Shown here piece after piece: positions 5,674 through 8,378 of a DNA stretch of 8,378 bases. Every line of letters begins with the position of its first letter. Positions within the stretch are counted from its first letter, which is position 1. Source of the DNA: Planctomycetota bacterium (GTDB lineage Bacteria; Planctomycetota; Phycisphaerae; UBA1845; PWPN01). The stretch covers positions 3,419,533 through 3,427,910 of the forward strand of contig CP070790.1 in the NCBI GenBank assembly GCA_020346805.1, in the 5' to 3' direction. The position numbers and the translations under genes were made by a program. A model generated the notes under the pieces. The model did no database searches. It saw only the letters and a list, made by a program, of their open reading frames with translations, and was not told where the DNA came from.

Positions 5674-6171
5674 TCAATAGATACCACAGTCGGGATCCGG
5701 TAGGGGACAGTCGTCGCAGATCCCGTCGCCGTACCAGCCGTTAAGTGCGCAGATATCTTCACAGTCGGGATCGATCAGCGGACAATCGGGATCACAAATG
5801 CCGTCCCCATACCAACCGTTAAGGGCACAGAAATCGCTGCAATCGGGATCGGGCCAGGGACAGTCGTCGCAGATGCCGTCGCCGTACCAACCGTTTATTT
5901 CGCACCAGTCCTCGTTATCATAGAGACAGTCGGAATCGACGAACAGGCAATCTTCGTCACATATGCCGTCGCCATACCAGCCGTTGATTTCGCAAATATC
6001 GTAGGCGGCATCATCCAGGTCTTCGTAATAGTCTTCCAGATCATCGTAGTAATCTTCCACCTCGTCGAAGTAGTCATCGTAGTCATAGTCGAAGTCGAAA
6101 GGATCGACTGAGGGACATCCTTGACCGGAAATCAGTGATATGCTGATTAGAATCAGGAGGATACGTCGCAT
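5674..6171 (-). CDS. Secreted or lipidated protein with four Cys/Asp repeats
   Basis: The 165-residue protein starts with a signal sequence (residues 1-18). Cys19 in ISGQGC may be a lipid attachment site, but Gly at -3 is not a canonical lipobox. Residues 23-57 are almost all Asp, Glu, Tyr and Phe, an extended acidic-aromatic linker. Four repeats follow (60-82, 90-111, 115-137, 141-162), each with the core NGWYGDGICD and four cysteines spaced C-x10-C-x2 or 3-C-x6-C. The shape recalls Lin-12/Notch (LNR) and other small disulfide, calcium-binding repeats, so extracellular calcium binding is a guess. Similar GDGxCD...DPDC repeats occur in large surface proteins of planctomycetes and myxobacteria; here they form nearly the whole protein. 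GGAGGT six bases before 6171 sets the start; the in-frame ATG at 6210 has no such site. No enzyme domain is present. Confidence 0.85.
   Translation of the reverse strand: MRRILLILISISLISGQGCPSVDPFDFDYDYDDYFDEVEDYYDDLEDYYEDLDDAAYDICEINGWYGDGICDEDCLFVDSDCLYDNEDWCEINGWYGDGICDDCPWPDPDCSDFCALNGWYGDGICDPDCPLIDPDCEDICALNGWYGDGICDDCPLPDPDCGIY
5686..5994 (-). repeat. Four tandem repeat units within the Cys-rich gene
   Basis: Each unit encodes about 22 residues with the core NGWYGDGICD. Units 1 and 3 have three residues between the second and third cysteine (CDEDC, CDPDC), while units 2 and 4 have two (CDDC), an A-B-A-B order. The words before the core go in pairs the other way: EIN, EIN, ALN, ALN. 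Synonymous codons differ among units, so the array is not a very recent duplication. Confidence 0.85.
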
Positions 6172-6547
6172 GGCTACACCTCCTATTTGGTGTCGGTCTC
6201 CTTTTTTCAACGAGCGAAAGACATTATTTGCCCTTCTGTAAATATTGACACATGTGAACTATAGACGTTTGATGTGAATTTTTATTTTTGCCGAATTGTG
6301 GGGGATGGTTATGTAAGCCCTGATACGACAAATGTTTGGGTGAATAACTGAATTCTTGTTCGGCAGCAGAAGTGCCTATCTATCCCAAAACAGCATAATT
6401 GTCATATCTAACCGGAAATAGTCTGAAAGACTTGACAATGGGGATCCGTTATAGAGAAAATAGCCGATACTCAAGGGAGCATCGCAGGGAGCGGAGAGTA
6501 CATCCCAAAGATGCCAACTTATTTATACCGAAAGGGAGAGAGGTAAG
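6172..6547. other. Divergent intergenic region, 376 bases
   Basis: It separates the Cys-repeat gene (minus) from the PEP-CTERM gene (plus) and should hold both promoters. I see the strong ribosome binding site of the minus gene (6178-6183), a CACATGTG palindrome (6249-6256), and the nested repeats with a TTGACA at 6398-6461. In the leader of the plus gene GCATC (6479-6483) can pair with GATGC (6510-6514) around GGGA/TCCC. No convincing promoter was found for the minus gene. No extra gene is seen. Confidence 0.6.
6398..6461 (+). promoter_or_regulatory. Candidate promoter with nested inverted repeats, PEP-CTERM gene
   Basis: A perfect -35 box, TTGACA (6432-6437), is 18 bases from GAAAAT (6456-6461), a four-of-six -10. 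The -35 box lies in the right arm of ATTGTCA (6398-6404) / TGACAAT (6433-6439). Directly inside is the short hairpin AGTCT-GAA-AGACT (6420-6432). A protein bound to this repeat would cover the promoter. Confidence 0.35.
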
Positions 6548-7213
6548 ATGAGGATTAACTACGCATCCAGAGTGATGTTATGTGGTGCGGTATTGTTGTT
6601 TTTTACCGCCGTTACCGGGGCCGACACAATCACCCATGGTCCGATCACGATTCCACTATCTACCATGAATTGGTCTGAGATGATAAGTGTTCCCAAATTC
6701 AATCCTACCGTGGGAATACTGCAAAGTATTGAGTTTGAACTGAGCGGACATATTGTTGCAGATATCATGCTTGAAAGCCTGGATTCAAGCCCGGCGACGG
6801 TAACCACCGATGTGTCGGCGGAGATAGAGCTGCAGCGACCGGATAACTCGGTATTGCTAATAACCTTGCCGGGAATTTCAACTATCGATAATGTTACCGC
6901 CTTTGATGGGAATATTGATTTTTTTGGAGGTTCGGGCCGGACATATACGGATACATCGGCGAATAAGACCGAAACTTTTACCAGCCCGCCGCCGGCCGGC
7001 GACTTGCTGCTTTTTACAGGATTCGGCAACATTAATCTCCCGATCATCGCCACCGGTACCGCCAGTGGGAGTGGGGCGGGTAATCTGGTAGTGCAGTTCA
7101 ACACCCAGGCATCGGCAGAGGTGACGGTGAAGTATATTTATGAGATTCCGGAACCGGCGACGCTTATGTTATTGTCTTTGGGGGGCCTGGCCTTAGTGCG
7201 GCGTTGGCGATAA
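6548..7213 (+). CDS. PEP-CTERM protein, choice-of-anchor E type
   Basis: The 221-residue protein is exported and sorted to the cell surface. It has a signal peptide (about 1-25, hydrophobic core CGAVLLFFTAVTG). A beta-rich middle follows, with alternating hydrophobic residues and blocks such as ISVPKFNPTVGILQSIEFEL (46-65) and FTGFGNINLP (156-165), which I associate with choice-of-anchor E proteins. The PEP-CTERM tail is complete: Pro-Glu-Pro at 201-203, a membrane helix (about 204-217) and the basic end RRWR. Such tails are recognised and cut by an exosortase, which is not in the window. The ribosome binding site is the purine run GGGAGAGAGG just before the ATG. The gene appears to be single, with its own terminator 25 bases downstream. 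The ligand or structural role is unknown. Confidence 0.92.
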   Translation: MRINYASRVMLCGAVLLFFTAVTGADTITHGPITIPLSTMNWSEMISVPKFNPTVGILQSIEFELSGHIVADIMLESLDSSPATVTTDVSAEIELQRPDNSVLLITLPGISTIDNVTAFDGNIDFFGGSGRTYTDTSANKTETFTSPPPAGDLLLFTGFGNINLPIIATGTASGSGAGNLVVQFNTQASAEVTVKYIYEIPEPATLMLLSLGGLALVRRWR

Positions 7214-7238
7214 CCGTTTATTTGAACTAAAAAACACG

Positions 7239-7274
7239 ACCGGAACCCATTGTTTGTGTGGGCTCCGGTTTTTT
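7239..7274 (+). terminator. Rho-independent terminator of the PEP-CTERM gene
   Basis: ACCGGA-A-CCCA (7239-7249) pairs with TGGG-C-TCCGGT (7259-7269), ten pairs with one mismatch and a nine-base loop. The stem runs directly into six Ts (7269-7274). Confidence 0.92.
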
Positions 7275-7354
7275 ATTGAAGTAGCGGCCCTTTTAAAGCA
7301 TTTCACATTTTATTGTATCCCTGAATGAAAAGGGTACTCACCTCAAAGCATAGC

Positions 7355-7374
7355 GGTGTGCCTGTCCCATTTTT
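7355..7374. repeat. Possible solo REP-like element (GGGACAGGCAC family)
   Basis: GGTGTGCCTGTCCCATTTTT reads on the other strand as AAAAATGGGACAGGCACACC. The core GGGACAGGCAC recurs in dispersed repeats of several bacteria, which I link from memory with REP-associated tyrosine transposases. Only one copy is visible here and no transposase is near, so the assignment rests on recognition of the word. Confidence 0.3.
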
Positions 7375-7417
7375 CAAATCGCCATGAATCATCATGCATG
7401 GCTCTGGTTTGCTGAAT

Positions 7418-8239
7418 TTATGAATGGTTGCCCTTCAACTGCTCGATCAGGGCGATATAGTTTTCAATTTTGTGATCTTCTATGGTTTCCTTGAGCATCT
7501 CGCGTAAGTCTTCGAAGGCGCGGTGAACGGATAGCAGGAATATAAACCACCATAAAGCGCCGACATGAAGTTTGCCGTTTTTGTCGAAGTACAGGCAGGT
7601 TCCGATGTGTTTGTATCGTTTGTGGCGGGGGAGGCTCCAGATGGGTACGCGGGTGACGAAATCCTCGTTATTAACGTGACGGAAGGCACGGGCCTTGAAT
7701 GCTTTGTTGAATTGTTTGGCGAATTGTTTATCCCCGACGCGAGGTTGACCGTAGGTGTACATTCCCTGAACGGATTTACCTTCTTGAATCATACCCGCGA
7801 CGGCGACGGTGGCCAACGCCCCGCCCAGGCTGTGACCGGTGATCCAGAGGGTACGTGGTTTGTTATCGCTGTTGACGAATTCAATCGCGCCGGTTGTCTC
7901 TTCGCGAACAAGTTCGTAGGCATCGAGGAAGCCGTGATGGACTTTACCGAGGGGACCGTCTCTAAACTCGATGCGGATGTCGGTGATCCAGTTGGGTATG
8001 TTAGTAGTGCCTTTGAAGGCGATGATAAGTATCTGGTCGTTGCCGGCGATGAATAACTGGGTATCGAGCATTCGTTCGGTGTCTTTTTCCCTGATAAATT
8101 TGAATTTATCGAGTTGCCATTCATTAGTGACGTTGTTTTCGATCTCATCTTTGTCGGCGTAGGCAAGTTTCGAAGCCTCAGCCAGCCAATAAGCGTTATG
8201 GACGTTGTATTCGGTGGCGTGGGGATTGAAACCGTTCAT
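7418..8239 (-). CDS. Class 3 lipase (alpha/beta hydrolase)
   Basis: The 273-residue protein matches Lipase_3, the fungal triacylglycerol lipase fold. The nucleophile elbow is Gly135-His-Ser137-Leu-Gly-Gly140 after the strand TLWIT. The likely acid is Asp193 in NNEDFVTRVP, equivalent to the NDIVPRLP-type block of the family. The likely catalytic histidine is His256 in EDHKIENY near the C-terminus. IIAFKGTTN (72-80) is the usual oxyanion-side motif, and KVHHGFLDAY (99-108) and YTYGQPRVGD (161-170) are further family blocks. There is no signal peptide, so the protein is predicted cytoplasmic unless exported some other way. A hydrophobic stretch (about 226-237, WWFIFLL) may contact lipid. The start is supported by AAAGGA nine bases upstream and by a promoter at 8291-8318. 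The substrate (lipid or other ester) is not determined. Confidence 0.92.
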   Translation of the reverse strand: MNGFNPHATEYNVHNAYWLAEASKLAYADKDEIENNVTNEWQLDKFKFIREKDTERMLDTQLFIAGNDQILIIAFKGTTNIPNWITDIRIEFRDGPLGKVHHGFLDAYELVREETTGAIEFVNSDNKPRTLWITGHSLGGALATVAVAGMIQEGKSVQGMYTYGQPRVGDKQFAKQFNKAFKARAFRHVNNEDFVTRVPIWSLPRHKRYKHIGTCLYFDKNGKLHVGALWWFIFLLSVHRAFEDLREMLKETIEDHKIENYIALIEQLKGNHS

Positions 8240-8290
8240 GTGGCTGATTCCTTTCTTCTGGAGATGATTGGTAATACTTATTTGTGGAGT

Positions 8291-8318
8291 AATATACTTT
8301 ATGGTGGCAACAAGTCAA
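8291..8318 (-). promoter_or_regulatory. Predicted sigma70-type promoter of the lipase
   Basis: On the minus strand TTGACT (8313-8318) is 16 bases from TATATT (8291-8296). It predicts a start near 8284 and a leader of about 45 bases containing AAAGGA. The -35 hexamer is the same as that of the sulfatase promoter. Confidence 0.6.
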
Positions 8319-8378
8319 TAATTGGAAATTAAGAACGCTGCTTGATTGGATTATGGGGATAGTGATTTCGACCACCTG

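Noticed and set aside
5612..5680. A 22-residue plus-strand open frame with GGAGG eight bases upstream.
   Set aside because: It overlaps the predicted minus-strand sulfatase promoter and the end of the Cys-repeat gene. It has no recognisable features, and the GGAGG is probably chance.
6249..6256. CACATGTG palindrome upstream of the Cys-repeat gene.
   Set aside because: Eight bases without extended symmetry or a second copy are too little to call an operator.
6559..7104. A 181-residue minus-strand frame opposite the PEP-CTERM gene.
   Set aside because: The plus strand carries a signal peptide, PEP-CTERM tail, ribosome binding site and terminator; the minus frame has none.
7381..7402. GCCATG/CATGGC stem considered as the lipase terminator.
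   Set aside because: It has six pairs with a ten-base loop and no T-run on the minus strand.

Overview
The window looks like a piece of a Planctomycetota chromosome, most likely a Phycisphaerae-like lineage. This is inferred from content, not from a marker gene. It holds a PEP-CTERM surface protein, a formylglycine-type sulfatase with an N-terminal membrane anchor, a small secreted cysteine-repeat protein, and a membrane-anchored family with SAP-like helical repeats that I associate with planctomycetes. By eye the base composition is moderate. No tRNA, rRNA, CRISPR array, transposase or phage gene is visible. Eight protein genes are supported.

Left part (1-2498). Two minus-strand genes of unknown function overlap by ATGA. 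The first is a two-helix membrane protein, and the second is a 260-residue protein with tandem SAP-like helical repeats, a coiled coil and a C-terminal membrane anchor. Across the divergent gap, reading right, is a ribbon-helix-helix protein with added zinc-ribbon cysteines and a histidine tail. It is followed by a histidine-rich polytopic membrane protein. These last two look like a metal-responsive regulator and the membrane protein it may control. A short palindromic word, GGTCAT(C)ATGA, lies upstream of both.

Middle part (2499-6171). A 310-base gap with inverted repeats separates the convergent blocks. Three minus-strand genes follow: rtcA (RNA 3'-terminal phosphate cyclase, complete, without rtcB or rtcR in view), a sulfatase (Cys95-Ser-Pro-Thr-Arg99 signature), and a secreted or lipidated protein with four near-identical Cys/Asp repeats behind an acidic-tyrosine linker. 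The sulfatase has its own predicted promoter, with a perfect 12-base palindrome over the predicted transcription start.

Right part (6172-8378). A 376-base divergent gap leads to a PEP-CTERM protein of the choice-of-anchor E type, ended by a clear Rho-independent terminator. Then comes a minus-strand class 3 lipase with a complete catalytic triad and no signal peptide, with a good sigma70-type promoter upstream.

The genes do not form one pathway. The two least-explained units are the SAP-like membrane pair at 145-1205 and the ribbon-helix-helix/zinc plus histidine-rich membrane pair at 1343-2498.
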